DNA from: JAJYUU01 sp963822955
GTDB lineage: Bacteria > Actinomycetota > Actinomycetes > Streptosporangiales > Streptosporangiaceae
Reading direction: 5' to 3'
DNA: 64,000 nucleotides
Assembly (NCBI GenBank): GCA_963822955.1
Contig: CAWGJS010000002.1
Span: 992,001 to 1,056,000 of the forward strand
Position 1 is the first letter of the stretch, and the number at the start of each line of letters is the position of its first letter. Of the stretch, positions 1 through 8,410 are shown in pieces. The translations under genes were made by a program, and so were the position numbers. A model generated the notes under the pieces. The model was not told where the DNA came from. It worked only from the letters and a program-made list of their open reading frames with translations, and did no database searches.

Positions 1-324
1 GTTGCCCGTTCCCTGGCATTGGAATCGGCAGGGCAGTGCGGGCCATGCTTCAACGGCCTGCCCGCCATCGCGACCGCACTCGCAGCCGTGGCCCGGCCGC
101 GCCCTGCCGAGCGCGAGCTTGCCAATCTCCGGCGCTGGGCCGGGCTCGTCACCGGGCGCGGCGCCTGCCACCACCCCGACGGCACCGTCAGGTTCGTCTC
201 GAGTGCGCTGCGCGTATTCGCCGCTGAGGTCGCCGAGCACAGCCGCGGGCGGTGCACCGCGACGCGGCGCGACCAGTTCCTGCCGCTCCCGGCAGCGCCA
301 CTGGCGGAACTCGACTGGAGGTAA
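1..324 (+). CDS. NuoF-like iron-sulfur oxidoreductase, C-terminal end only
   Basis: The frame is open from base 1 and ends at TAA 322-324, so only about 107 C-terminal residues are visible. They begin with ESAGQCGPCFNGLPAI, which resembles the 4Fe-4S binding segment of NADH-quinone oxidoreductase subunit F proteins; the motif there is ESCGQC-x-PC, and here the first Cys is replaced by Ala. A later Cys in GRGACHHPDG could be another ligand. In that family the cluster passes electrons from a flavin. A ferredoxin gene begins 2 bases after the stop, so the two probably form an electron-transfer unit; no other complex I subunits follow, so it is unlikely to be part of a nuo operon. The flavin and NADH domains lie outside the window. 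Confidence 0.7.
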   Translation, partial: VARSLALESAGQCGPCFNGLPAIATALAAVARPRPAERELANLRRWAGLVTGRGACHHPDGTVRFVSSALRVFAAEVAEHSRGRCTATRRDQFLPLPAAPLAELDWR

Positions 325-326
325 CC

Positions 327-611
327 ATGGCCGACCACCCGGCGCAGCTGCGCGTCAATCCGATCGCCTGCTCCGGACATGGTGTGTGCGCCGAGCTGCT
401 GCCCGAGCTGGTAACCCTGGACGACTGGGGCTATCCGGTGCTGGCCGGCGACGGTGCCGTTCCGGTCCGGCTGGCGCGCGCGGCCCGCCGCGCGGTCACC
501 GACTGCCCGGCGCTGGCCCTGGCGCTGACCAGCGCCTCGCCCGGATCCAGAGGAAGTTCAGAAGAAGCTCAGAGGCCCGCTCGAGCGCATACCGGCAGGC
601 TAAGGACATGA
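327..611 (+). CDS. Small ferredoxin, [3Fe-4S]/[4Fe-4S] type
   Basis: This 94-residue protein has C15-x2-H18-x2-C21 (in IACSGHGVCAELL) and a later CP pair in TDCPAL. Single-cluster ferredoxins that serve P450s and related oxygenases use C-x2-[A/G/H]-x2-C...CP, with the missing Cys typical of [3Fe-4S] or His-ligated clusters. ATG 327 is chosen because it follows the upstream stop by 2 bases and has GGAGG just before it. The gene overlaps the start of the response regulator by 4 bases (608-611), which suggests co-transcription with both neighbours. The last 20 or so residues are hydrophilic and look like an unstructured tail. Confidence 0.8.
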   Translation: MADHPAQLRVNPIACSGHGVCAELLPELVTLDDWGYPVLAGDGAVPVRLARAARRAVTDCPALALALTSASPGSRGSSEEAQRPARAHTGRLRT

Positions 612-1366
612 TGACAGTCATGGATCCCATCGCACCGGCGACCAGCAAGGGTGACGGCGGCCTGCATCGGGCCGACGGCTCCCCCGTCCGGGTACTCGTC
701 GTGGACGACGAGCCCAGCCTGGCTGAGCTGCTAGCCAGCGTGCTGCGGTATGAAGGCTGGGAGATCCGGACGGCCGCGGACGGGAGCAGCGCGGTGCGGG
801 CGGCGCGCGAATTCCAGCCGGACGCGATCCTGCTCGACATCATGCTGCCCGACTTCGACGGCCTGGAAGTATTGCGCCGAGTACGGGGGATCCTGCCGCA
901 CGTGTGCGTGCTGTTCCTCACCGCCAGGGACTCCGTGCAGGACCGGGTGAGCGGCATCACGGCCGGCGGGGACGACTACGTGACCAAGCCGTTCAGCCTG
1001 GAGGAAGTGATCGCCCGGCTGCGCGGGCTGCTGCGCCGGGCCGGGATGGCGCGGGCCAGCTCCGGCACCGAGCTGATCGTGGCTGACCTGAGCATGGACG
1101 AGGATGCGCGGGAGGTGCGACGGGGTGGTGAGCTGATCGAGCTGACCGCTACCGAGTTCGAGCTGCTGCGGTTCATGATGCGGAACCCGCGCCGGGTGCT
1201 GTCCAAGGCGCAGATCCTCGATCGGGTCTGGAACTACGACTTCGGCGGCCAGGCGCACGTGGTGGAGCTGTACATCAGCTATCTGCGCAAGAAGATCGAC
1301 ACGGGCCGCGAGCCCCTGATCCGTACGGTTCGCGGCGTCGGATACGTGCTGAAGCCGCCGGCCTGA
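608..1366 (+). CDS. OmpR-family DNA-binding response regulator
   Basis: The protein has 252 residues from ATG 608; ATG 611 or 620 are possible alternatives. A receiver domain spans about residues 28-140, with the acidic pair D33-D34, phospho-acceptor D77 in LLDIMLPDFDG, and the conserved Lys in VTKPFS. A winged-helix output domain of the OmpR/PhoB type follows (ELTATEFELLRFM, then VVELYISYLRKKID and RTVRGVGYVLKPP). The first 27 residues are an extra, probably disordered extension. The kinase gene starts 2 bases after the stop, so this is a standard two-component pair. The stimulus is not evident; linkage to the redox pair upstream is suggestive only. Confidence 0.92.
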   Translation: MMTVMDPIAPATSKGDGGLHRADGSPVRVLVVDDEPSLAELLASVLRYEGWEIRTAADGSSAVRAAREFQPDAILLDIMLPDFDGLEVLRRVRGILPHVCVLFLTARDSVQDRVSGITAGGDDYVTKPFSLEEVIARLRGLLRRAGMARASSGTELIVADLSMDEDAREVRRGGELIELTATEFELLRFMMRNPRRVLSKAQILDRVWNYDFGGQAHVVELYISYLRKKIDTGREPLIRTVRGVGYVLKPPA

Positions 1367-1368
1367 TC

Positions 1369-2913
1369 ATGGCGGCGGACGGTCCTGCAAGCTGGGCTGC
1401 GCGATCCGGCCAGTGGCTCGCAGCGCGTACGCTGCGCGGCCGGCTCGTCGCCGGCCTGCTCGTGCTGCTCGCGCTAGCCTGCGCGTCGGTCGGCGCCGTC
1501 ACCTATGCGCACCTGCAGTCGGTGCTGACCAACAACCTGAACTCTGAACTGCAGCTCGCCAATATGCGGTACGTCGCCTGCCTGCAAGGGCCGCCGCCGG
1601 GGTCGCCAGACGACGGAGACGTGCACGCTGGATCGCCAGGCAGCCCGGGACCGGGCCCGTGTGCCCAGCAGCAGAACGCCGACACGCTCAACGCCGTTTT
1701 CACCACCGGCGGCACTCTGCTGGCCGCGCACATGGCGAACTCTGACGTCTGCCGGCTCTCGGCCGCCGACCGGGCGCTGCTGACAAGCCTGCGCACTGGC
1801 ACCACGCCCGGCGGGCAGCTCTACGGCCCGCGGCCGGTCGACCTCTCCTTTTACGGTGATTACCAGGTGATAGCCCACGAGACCAAGGCGGGCGTCGTCG
1901 TGACCGGACTCCCTCTGGCCCCCGTCACGACCACGCTGCGGCAGGTGGCACTCGCTGAGATCGCCGTATTCGCCGCCGCGCTCGTGCTCGCCGGCGTTAT
2001 CGGGACCACCTGGGTGCGCGTGTCGCTGCGACCCCTGCGCCGGGTGGCGGCCACGGCTACCAGGGTCACCAGGCTCCCGCTGGCGAGTGGCGAGGTCAGC
2101 CTCCCCGAGCGGGTGCCCGATGCCGACCCGCGCACCGAGGTCGGGCAGGTAGGCGCCGCGTTCAACCGGATGCTCGGGCACGTCGAGTCGGCGCTGGCGC
2201 GCCGCGAGGCCAGCGAGTCCCGGCTGCGAACGTTTGCCGCCGACGCCAGTCACGAGCTGCGCACGCCGCTCGCTGCCATCCGCGGATACGCCGAGCTCGC
2301 CCGGCGTCACCGCGGCCCGCTGCCCGAGGACGTCGCCTACGCGCTGAACCGGGTCGAGGCGGAGTCCGCGCGGATGAGCGAACTGGTCGACGAGCTGCTG
2401 CTGCTGGCGCGGCTGGACGCCGGCCGGCCGCTTGCGGCCGAGCCCGTGGACATGACGAGGCTGGTAATCGACGCGACCAGCGACGCCAGGGTCGCAGCCG
2501 TCAGCCACAAGTGGCAGCTCGACCTGCCAGAAGATCCGGTCGTCGTCCGCGGCGACGGGCAGCGGCTGCGCCAGGTTCTGGCGAACCTGCTGAGCAACGC
2601 CGCCCGGCATACCCCGGCCGGCACCGTCGTGACGGTCGCCCTGCAGAGCTCACCGCCAGCTCCCGGCCAGGGCGGACGCGGAATCGCGGTCGTGACCGTG
2701 ACCGATAACGGACCGGGGATTCCGGCCGATCTGCAGCCCGATGTGTTCGAGCGTTTCGTGCGCGGCGACACATCGCGCTCGCGGGCCGCGGGCAGCAGCG
2801 GTCTCGGCCTCGCGATCGTGCATGCCGTCACGGCGGCGCACGGCGGCACCGCGAGCGTCACCAGCCAGCCCGGCAATACGAGCTTCACGATCACGCTGCC
2901 GATCGACGACTGA
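1369..2913 (+). CDS. Sensor histidine kinase, HAMP/HisKA/HATPase
   Basis: This 514-residue membrane kinase has an N-terminal transmembrane helix (about residues 25-48), an extracytoplasmic sensor segment of about 140 residues rich in Pro/Gly with two to three Cys, and a second helix around 190-215. HAMP, dimerisation and catalytic domains follow. The phosphorylated His is His295 in DASHELRTPLAAI; the ATP lid shows N box NLLSNAARHTP, G1 DNGPGIP and G2 SSGLGLAIVHAV. It should phosphorylate the regulator encoded immediately upstream. The architecture matches actinobacterial TrcS/CutS-like kinases, but the ligand is unknown. Confidence 0.92.
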   Translation: MAADGPASWAARSGQWLAARTLRGRLVAGLLVLLALACASVGAVTYAHLQSVLTNNLNSELQLANMRYVACLQGPPPGSPDDGDVHAGSPGSPGPGPCAQQQNADTLNAVFTTGGTLLAAHMANSDVCRLSAADRALLTSLRTGTTPGGQLYGPRPVDLSFYGDYQVIAHETKAGVVVTGLPLAPVTTTLRQVALAEIAVFAAALVLAGVIGTTWVRVSLRPLRRVAATATRVTRLPLASGEVSLPERVPDADPRTEVGQVGAAFNRMLGHVESALARREASESRLRTFAADASHELRTPLAAIRGYAELARRHRGPLPEDVAYALNRVEAESARMSELVDELLLLARLDAGRPLAAEPVDMTRLVIDATSDARVAAVSHKWQLDLPEDPVVVRGDGQRLRQVLANLLSNAARHTPAGTVVTVALQSSPPAPGQGGRGIAVVTVTDNGPGIPADLQPDVFERFVRGDTSRSRAAGSSGLGLAIVHAVTAAHGGTASVTSQPGNTSFTITLPIDD

Positions 2914-2965
2914 CCGGCCACTCGTCGCGGCCGGTATGCCGCGCAAGGCAACCGGCGTGGCGCAG

Positions 2966-3331
2966 CTAGGGAATCGCGGTGAAGAACTCGTACGCGATGC
3001 CGTCCGGATCGCGGATGTAGACGCCGCGCCCGCCGCCAAGGTGATTGATCTGCTGGTCGGTCATGCGCGGCGCCGAGCCCCACGGCATCCCGGACGTCTG
3101 CGCGACCGCCAGGGCCCGGTCGAATGTGCCGTCGTCGACCAGGAACGCGTAATGGCCCGGCCGCCCGCCCGCCCGGTCGTCGAAGTCGAAGGTCAGGTCC
3201 GCGTTGATCTGCACCGGCACGAACGGCCCGGCAGGCGCTCCGACCTCGAGGCCTAGCAGGTCAGCCAGGACCTGCGCGCCGCGCAGCTTGTCGGTGACCG
3301 GCACGATCGTGTGGTTGAGTACGACGGTCAT
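2966..3331 (-). CDS. VOC-superfamily (glyoxalase-like) protein
   Basis: A 121-residue single VOC module: it opens with NHTIVPVTD and ends with GVYIRDPDGIAYEFFTAIP, the usual beta-alpha-beta-beta-beta pattern with a terminal Glu metal ligand. VOC proteins include lyases, dioxygenases and resistance proteins; the substrate cannot be told. Its ATG (3331-3329) overlaps the stop of the MarR gene upstream (ATGA overlap), so translation is coupled and the regulator probably controls it. Confidence 0.82.
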   Translation of the reverse strand: MTVVLNHTIVPVTDKLRGAQVLADLLGLEVGAPAGPFVPVQINADLTFDFDDRAGGRPGHYAFLVDDGTFDRALAVAQTSGMPWGSAPRMTDQQINHLGGGRGVYIRDPDGIAYEFFTAIP

Positions 3332-3816
3332 CCGCCTGCTCCTTGCCTTGGATGGTCGAATGGCTGCGCCGCGAGCCGCTGCAGGTAGCCGGCAAACTGA
3401 CGGGCGTCCTGGGCTGGCCAGTCGGCAACGAGCTCGGTAAAGGTCTCCCGCTGCCAGGCCCGGGCCGACGCGAGCAACTCGCGGCCCGTGGCTGTCGCGC
3501 GCAACTCGGTCCGGCGGCCATCGGCCGGCGACGCAGTCTTGCTGACGAGCCCCGCGGCAACCGCCGCGGCCAGCATCCGGCTGGCGTTCGACCGGTCGAG
3601 GCCCAGCTCCACGGCAACGTCGCCGATCGCGGCCGAGCCCTTGGCAAGGCTGGCATCGATCGCCTCCAGCACGAGCACGTGCCCGACACGAGCGGCGTCG
3701 TCATCGCTATCGCGCGCCGCATCGGCGGCCCACCGGCGCGACCAGAAGCGGACCAGGCAGAACAGTGCCGGGCCGCCATCGGCGATCTCCACGTTCTGCC
3801 AGCTATCCGTGCGCAT
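3328..3816 (-). CDS. MarR-family transcriptional regulator
   Basis: A 162-residue protein from ATG 3816. A longer frame runs upstream, but 3816 fits because a consensus -10 box (TATAAT on the minus strand) ends only 7 bases before it, so the message may be leaderless. The winged-helix part is IGDVAVELGLDRSNASRMLA followed by the wing SPADGRRTELRATATGREL, typical of MarR dimers that bind small ligands and release DNA. It overlaps the VOC gene by 4 bases. An inverted repeat over its own promoter suggests autoregulation. Confidence 0.85.
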   Translation of the reverse strand: MRTDSWQNVEIADGGPALFCLVRFWSRRWAADAARDSDDDAARVGHVLVLEAIDASLAKGSAAIGDVAVELGLDRSNASRMLAAAVAAGLVSKTASPADGRRTELRATATGRELLASARAWQRETFTELVADWPAQDARQFAGYLQRLAAQPFDHPRQGAGG

Positions 3817-3836
3817 CGCACATATTATACATGCGA
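3816..3836 (-). promoter_or_regulatory. marR promoter with inverted repeat over the -10 box
   Basis: On the plus strand the arms are TCGCA (3816-3820) and TGCGA (3832-3836) around an AT-rich core. Read on the minus strand, the core holds TATAAT at 3829-3824. The repeat therefore covers the -10 box and the first codon of the MarR gene, a position suited to repression by a MarR dimer. The -35 element is weak or not clear. Confidence 0.5.
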
Positions 3837-3933
3837 CTCGCACGCAATAACACCCGGCGATGTCCATCGCTGAAGGTACCGTTCGTCGCTGGTATACAAG
3901 CCGGGAGATAGCAAGCAGACGAGGAGACCGCAG

Positions 3934-4329
3934 GTGGCTGACTGGGAGAAGGAGATCGGCGCCATGACACTGCTCGTGGCCGACCTGGGCCTGTCGAAGC
4001 AGTTCTACCAGGACGCCTTCGGCCTGACTGCGCAGCACGAGGACGGCCGCTCGGTGATGTTCCGGTTCGGCAACATGTATGTCTTCTTGCGGAAGGCTCC
4101 CGTTGTCGACGGTCCTCCGGCTGATCCCGTCCTCGATCTAGCCAAGGGCGGTGCCGGCCAGTTCGCCATCATCGTCGACGACGTCGATGCGGTCACCGCG
4201 GAGCTGGCCGACCGCGGCGTCCCCGTCATCAGCGGTCCGAGTGATCGCGACTGGGGCATGCGCACAGTTACGTTTGCCGACCCGAGCGGCCACGTCTGGG
4301 AGGTCGCGCAGCCGGTCCCGAGCTCCTAG
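3934..4329 (+). CDS. VOC-superfamily protein, glyoxalase/bleomycin-resistance type
   Basis: A 131-residue single VOC domain with GTG start and GAGGAGA about 6 bases upstream. It shows LLVADLGLSKQFYQDAFGL at the N-terminus, which is the usual opening of such modules, and VTFADPSGHVWEVAQ at the end, with the terminal Glu metal ligand. It is divergent from the MarR/VOC pair, about 117 bases away, so all three may respond to the same regulator. The sequence differs from the other VOC protein, so it is not a recent duplicate. The substrate is unknown. Confidence 0.85.
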   Translation: MADWEKEIGAMTLLVADLGLSKQFYQDAFGLTAQHEDGRSVMFRFGNMYVFLRKAPVVDGPPADPVLDLAKGGAGQFAIIVDDVDAVTAELADRGVPVISGPSDRDWGMRTVTFADPSGHVWEVAQPVPSS

Positions 4330-4380
4330 AGCGATTTCGGGGCCTTTGTCAGCAGACTGACCCGGTGCTAACGTCCTGGC

Positions 4381-4983
4381 ATGGTCAGCGGTCAGCAGCA
4401 GTGGCCACGATTCCTGCCGCTGCGAGGGCTGGCGATAATTCTCACTGTCCTGCTGGCCGTTGTTGTTGCCGTTATCGCCGCCAGGCTGGCCATCCAGCAC
4501 CTTCCTCTGGGCAGCGCTCACTGGCGGCACAGCTTCATTTACTTGCGGCTGGACAAGGTCGCCGACATCACGATCTTCGGCCTGAGCATCCTGTTCGTCG
4601 TATGGTTCCGCCGCGCCAGGATCAATGCCGAGCGCCTGGACTACCGTCAGCGTCGCGCACGTGGCTGGACCTTCTGGGGCTGGATCATCCCGATCGTCAG
4701 CCTCTGGTTCCCGTTCCAGATCATGGGTGACATCTGGCGGGCCGGACTCCCGCCCCAGCAGCGCCGTAAGACCGCATGGCTGCCCGCCGTGTGGTGGACA
4801 TGCTGGCTACTCAGCGGCTTTTCCTCCGGCGTCCACAAGATGTCAGCGAACCCAGGTACCGTCCCGCACATAGCTGCGAGCACCCAGACGGCCAGCCTGT
4901 GTTTCCTCGCCATCGCCGGCCTAACCCTCATCGCCATCATCCGCACCGTGTCCGCCGGGCCTGTCGGCTCACCACTGGCATGA
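4381..4983 (+). CDS. DUF4328 membrane protein
   Basis: A 200-residue protein with about five hydrophobic segments. The hallmark of the DUF4328 family is clear: a VVWFRRARIN segment, then GWIIPIVSLWFPFQIMGDIW, the conserved Trp/Pro-rich stretch. The function of the family is not known. The ATG at 4381 is the first base of the coding frame with hydrophobic sequence soon after; no strong ribosome site is seen. It stands alone between the VOC gene and a small membrane-protein gene. Confidence 0.75.
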   Translation: MVSGQQQWPRFLPLRGLAIILTVLLAVVVAVIAARLAIQHLPLGSAHWRHSFIYLRLDKVADITIFGLSILFVVWFRRARINAERLDYRQRRARGWTFWGWIIPIVSLWFPFQIMGDIWRAGLPPQQRRKTAWLPAVWWTCWLLSGFSSGVHKMSANPGTVPHIAASTQTASLCFLAIAGLTLIAIIRTVSAGPVGSPLA

Positions 4984-5188
4984 CACGCCCGGATACTCCC
5001 AGCACACTGCGCATGCGGTGAGCGGCAGTCGGCCTGCAGCCACTTGGATGGGGTACGGATGTAGGCTGCCATGGAATCTCTCAGGCCGGTCACGTGACGG
5101 CGCATCGCCTGTGCGTCATCCTGGCGGCTAACCACGGTAGCGCTGCCGCTGATATTGCGACCGGCGTGGTGCTATTGTCGCGGGCGGC

Positions 5189-5410
5189 ATGTCGATCGGC
5201 GAGGGCGTGGCATGGGTACGCGACTACCGGCAGCTGATCAGCAGGTACTACACCCTCGTCATTCGATGGTGGGACAAGATCCCCGTCATCGGCCCGGCCT
5301 ATAAGCAGGTCGTCCCCTCTCGCCAGTTCCGTTATTTCGGGTCTATCGTCGCCATTGTCATGGGCGTGCTGTTGTGCATAGCCGGGATCGGTTCGCTGAT
5401 CGTTGCCTGA
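5189..5410 (+). CDS. Small single-pass membrane protein, unknown
   Basis: A 73-residue protein with a basic/aromatic N-terminal half (WVRDYRQLISRYYTLVIRWW) and one C-terminal transmembrane helix (SIVAIVMGVLLCIAGIGSLIV). No ribosome site of note is seen. Amino acid composition looks like a real protein, but I do not recognise a family. The stretch upstream (4984-5188) holds no convincing gene. Confidence 0.5.
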   Translation: MSIGEGVAWVRDYRQLISRYYTLVIRWWDKIPVIGPAYKQVVPSRQFRYFGSIVAIVMGVLLCIAGIGSLIVA

Positions 5411-5489
5411 CAAGCCGACCTCGGGCCGTACATCCCTAAGGTTTCCTGCGCGCAAAACGGGCAAATCGATCGTCTGAGCGCAGGGAACT

Positions 5490-5903
5490 TTAAGGATGTC
5501 GATGAGGTGAGCGCGAGTGCGCCTGCCATCCAGTGATCAGCTGCCCGCTCGCGGCAATCTGCCGGTCCAGCTGGGCCGGGCCAGTGATGATCAGCGCCCT
5601 GGCCGGCTCCGTGCCGGTCACGACGAATCCGTGGCGGTGATCGCGCGGCACGAAGACGAAGCTACCCTGCGTAGCAGTCCAGCGATCCCCTTCGCAGAAC
5701 ACCGACAGCTCGCCGGCCAGCACATAGAACATCTCGTCCTCGCCCGCGTGCACGTGCTCGTGCACCGACAGGCCCGCCGGATAGGCCGACTCCATCACGG
5801 CGAGCTGGCCGGAAGTATGGTCGCTGCTCGCCTTGATCACGACCGTGGCCCCGTGAAACAGGTAACCGGGACCACCGCCTGGCGCTACTGCGAATCCGGG
5901 CAC
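5490..5903 (-). CDS. Cupin-domain protein
   Basis: A 137-residue protein from GTG 5903. It contains both cupin motifs: HEHVHAGEDEMFYVLAGE (two His, one Glu) and FVFVPRDHRHGFVVTG. The barrel therefore keeps a metal site, but the reaction is not predictable. Starting further upstream would place it inside the NUDIX gene in another frame, so GTG 5903, which overlaps the NUDIX end by 19 bases, is the best start. The overlap suggests an operon with the NUDIX gene. Confidence 0.75.
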   Translation of the reverse strand: MPGFAVAPGGGPGYLFHGATVVIKASSDHTSGQLAVMESAYPAGLSVHEHVHAGEDEMFYVLAGELSVFCEGDRWTATQGSFVFVPRDHRHGFVVTGTEPARALIITGPAQLDRQIAASGQLITGWQAHSRSPHRHP

Positions 5904-6481
5904 GAGTGCACACCGCCTTCGGTGGAGCCGAGGTAATCCTGGAGCCGGCGAAGGCCGTCGATCAGCGCGTCGTCGGCGACGTCCATCGCCTCGGCCAGCG
6001 TGAACCACCGGACCTGCTGGCTCTCCCCCGGCGGCGGCGCCGGGTCGTCGTCGCCGCTGAGCAGCATGTATCGCAGATCCAGATGGAAGTGCGGCCCGGC
6101 GGCATGCGCATCGAGGTGCAGCAGCCGGGGTCCGCCCGCCGGATGGCGCACGAGCAAGCCGGTCTCCTCCTGCGTCTCGCGCAGCGCCGCCGCCCACGGC
6201 ATCTCCCCCGCGTCGATATGGCCGCCCGGCTGCATCCAGCCACCGATCCGCTTGTGCCAGTGCAGCACGGTGCCTCGGCGCCCCGCCACGATGGCGGACC
6301 CGGTGACATGGACCGGATCGGCATCCCGGCTGAACGGGTCGGCAAGGCGGTCGAGCTCGGCAAGGAACCGCGCGCGCGACGAGACCTCCCGCGCCGTCAC
6401 CGCGTCGAAGGCGGCCACCGCATGGCGGAGCGGTGCGTTCCTCGGGTCGGGCGGCCTGCCAGAATCCATGTGATCCATCAT
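5885..6481 (-). CDS. NUDIX hydrolase
   Basis: A 198-residue protein with the NUDIX box: GGHIDAGEMPWAAALRETQEETGL corresponds to G-x5-E-x7-REUXEEXGU. These enzymes cleave nucleoside diphosphates linked to another group, using Mg2+ held by the Glu residues of REtqEE. There is an N-terminal helical region before the domain, as in many actinobacterial NUDIX proteins of about 180-200 residues. The gene is read before the cupin gene, with a small overlap. The substrate cannot be assigned. Confidence 0.88.
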   Translation of the reverse strand: MMDHMDSGRPPDPRNAPLRHAVAAFDAVTAREVSSRARFLAELDRLADPFSRDADPVHVTGSAIVAGRRGTVLHWHKRIGGWMQPGGHIDAGEMPWAAALRETQEETGLLVRHPAGGPRLLHLDAHAAGPHFHLDLRYMLLSGDDDPAPPPGESQQVRWFTLAEAMDVADDALIDGLRRLQDYLGSTEGGVHSCPDSQ

Positions 6482-6528
6482 GCCGGTCCCTCTTTGGTCG
6501 CCTGGTGCCGATCAGCAAGGATGGCTGG

Positions 6529-7374
6529 GTGCGCTGGACCACCGCCGGAGCCGCGGCCACTGGGCTCCTCGCCACTGTGCTCTTTCCTGCTGTGCTGCTC
6601 AGCGCGTGCGGCACGAGCACGACCGCGGCGCGCACGGCCGGGCAGCCGCCGGCCGCAGGGAAGTGCCTCTCGTTCGCGGCGAGCGCGCTGCGCAGCCGGG
6701 TCGTCGTCCGCCGACGGCCGGCCGCGTGCGCCGGCCTGACGCAGGCACAGCTCAACCAGGTCGTCGGCCGCGCCATCAGGACGGTCGTCGGGCCGCATCC
6801 CAAGGCGATCGAGCGACGCCTCGCGGCCGCCGACAGCCGCTATCTCGGAGACCTGGTGAGGCCGATTCCGCCGCCGCCAGCCGCCGCCGCGGCGACCGGA
6901 CATCCGGCAACAGCGGGCGCGCTGGGCTTGCGCATCGCCGCTCTCGTGACGTGGCTCGCCACCGCCATCCCCGGCGCCTATCTGCTCAGCGGCTGGCTCA
7001 CGCCTGACAGCCGCCGGCGCGTGATCCGCAAGGCGGGCAGGCAAACGGTCGTCCCGTTCGCACACGCCGGGCTTGCAATCACCGGACTGCTCATCTGGAT
7101 CGCCTTCACGGTAACGCACAGTGCTCTGCTGGCCTGGACTGACGTAGGACTGACCTGGACCATCGCTGGCCTTGGCATGGCCACGCTCCTTGCGGGGAGC
7201 CCAGAGCAGGCAGTGACCAGCATGCGTCACGAAGCCGGCGCGCTGGCCGGTACGGCTGAGAGTGTTACGGCCCCGTTCCCGACGAGGGCGCCGGTGATCA
7301 CCATCGCGTCGCATGGCGCCCTGGCCACGCTCACGATCTTGCTGGTGTTGCTGGCCGCCGTCGGGACCGGATGA
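6529..7374 (+). CDS. Putative lipoprotein with four C-terminal membrane helices
   Basis: From GTG 6529 (AAGG 8 bases upstream) the protein has 281 residues; GTG 6505 is an alternative. The N-terminus is a signal peptide ending in a lipobox, VLLSAC. A soluble region with two more Cys follows, then four hydrophobic helices from about residue 130. Two helices contain conserved-looking His (FAHAGLAITG and ASHGALATL), a pattern seen in actinobacterial membrane proteins of unknown function and possible haem or metal ligands. A lipobox combined with several later helices is unusual. Function not known. Confidence 0.55.
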   Translation: MRWTTAGAAATGLLATVLFPAVLLSACGTSTTAARTAGQPPAAGKCLSFAASALRSRVVVRRRPAACAGLTQAQLNQVVGRAIRTVVGPHPKAIERRLAAADSRYLGDLVRPIPPPPAAAAATGHPATAGALGLRIAALVTWLATAIPGAYLLSGWLTPDSRRRVIRKAGRQTVVPFAHAGLAITGLLIWIAFTVTHSALLAWTDVGLTWTIAGLGMATLLAGSPEQAVTSMRHEAGALAGTAESVTAPFPTRAPVITIASHGALATLTILLVLLAAVGTG

Positions 7375-7381
7375 GCCAGGC

Positions 7382-8410
7382 TCAGCCTTCGCTGGACGCC
7401 GACCAGAGGTTGATGCCAGCCTCGACGGCCTGCTTGTCGATCGCGGCCAGCTCGTCGTCGCTGAACGACGACCGCCCGGCGGCCGCGAGGTTCTCCTCAA
7501 GCTGGGCGACGCTGCTGGCGCCGACGAGCGCTGAGGTGACCCGAGGATCGCGCAGCACCCAGGACAGCGCCAGCTGGGCGAGGGACTGGCCGCGGGCCCT
7601 GGCGATCTCGTTCAGCGCCCGGACGTGCCGGAGGTTCTCCGCGCTGATCTGATCGGCCGACAGCGAGCCGCCTCGGCTGGCTCGCGAGCCGGACGGGACG
7701 CCGTCCAGGTACTTCGTCGTCAGCAAGCCCTGGGCCAGCGGCGAGAACGCGATGCAGCCAATGCCCTCCTCGCCGAGCACGCTCAGCAGCCCACCCTCGA
7801 TCCACCGGTTGAGCATCGAGTACGACGGCTGGTGAATCAGCAGCGGGGTGCCCATCGACCGCAGGATCGCGGCCGCCTCGGCGGTGCGCTCCGCCGAGTA
7901 CGACGAGATGCCCGCGTACAGCGCCCTGCCGGACTTCACCGCGGTGTCGAGTGCGCCCATGGTCTCTTCGAGCGGCGTGTCCGGGTCGAACCGGTGGCTG
8001 TAGAAGATATCGACGTAGTCCAGCCCCATCCGCGCCAGCGACTGGTCGAGGCTGGCCAGCAGGTACTTGCGCGAGCCCCACTCGCCGTACGGACCTGGCC
8101 ACATGTCGTAGCCGGCCTTCGTCGAGATGATCAGCTCGTCGCGATAGGGGCGCAGGTCGGTGCGCATGATCACGCCGAAGTTCGACTCGGCAGAGCCGTA
8201 CGGCGGCCCGTAGTTGTTTGCCAGGTCAAAGTGCGTCACGCCGAGGTCAAATGCACGCCGCAGGATCGCTCGCTGGGCGTCGAGCGGGTTCTCGTCGCCG
8301 AAGTTCTGCCAGAGCCCGAGCGAGATCTCGGGGAGCTTGATCCCGCTCCGGCCGCACCGGCGGTAGGGCATCTTGTCGTCGTATCTGTCAGGCGCAGCAA
8401 TGTAGGTCAT
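7382..8410 (-). CDS. yghZ: Aldo/keto reductase, L-glyceraldehyde 3-phosphate reductase type
   Basis: A 342-residue protein, close to the length of E. coli YghZ/Gpr (AKR14 family). The catalytic tetrad region is visible: DLANNYGPPYGSAE (Asp, Tyr), STKAGYDMWPGPYGEWGSRK (Lys) and VDIFYSHRFDPDTP (His). The family reduces aldehydes such as L-glyceraldehyde 3-phosphate or methylglyoxal with NADPH in the cytoplasm. YRRCGRSGIKLPEISLGLW at the N-terminus and WVLRDPRVTSALVGAS near the end are also typical. The gene stands alone and its stop lies 7 bases from the convergent lipoprotein gene. Confidence 0.88.
   Translation of the reverse strand: MTYIAAPDRYDDKMPYRRCGRSGIKLPEISLGLWQNFGDENPLDAQRAILRRAFDLGVTHFDLANNYGPPYGSAESNFGVIMRTDLRPYRDELIISTKAGYDMWPGPYGEWGSRKYLLASLDQSLARMGLDYVDIFYSHRFDPDTPLEETMGALDTAVKSGRALYAGISSYSAERTAEAAAILRSMGTPLLIHQPSYSMLNRWIEGGLLSVLGEEGIGCIAFSPLAQGLLTTKYLDGVPSGSRASRGGSLSADQISAENLRHVRALNEIARARGQSLAQLALSWVLRDPRVTSALVGASSVAQLEENLAAAGRSSFSDDELAAIDKQAVEAGINLWSASSEG

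Noticed and set aside
4984..5188. Minus-strand peptide VTGLRDSMAAYIRTPSKWLQ in the gap after the DUF4328 gene
   Set aside because: It has protein-like composition, but there is no ribosome site, the frame continues into antisense of DUF4328, and no family could be recognised; it may be a gene remnant.
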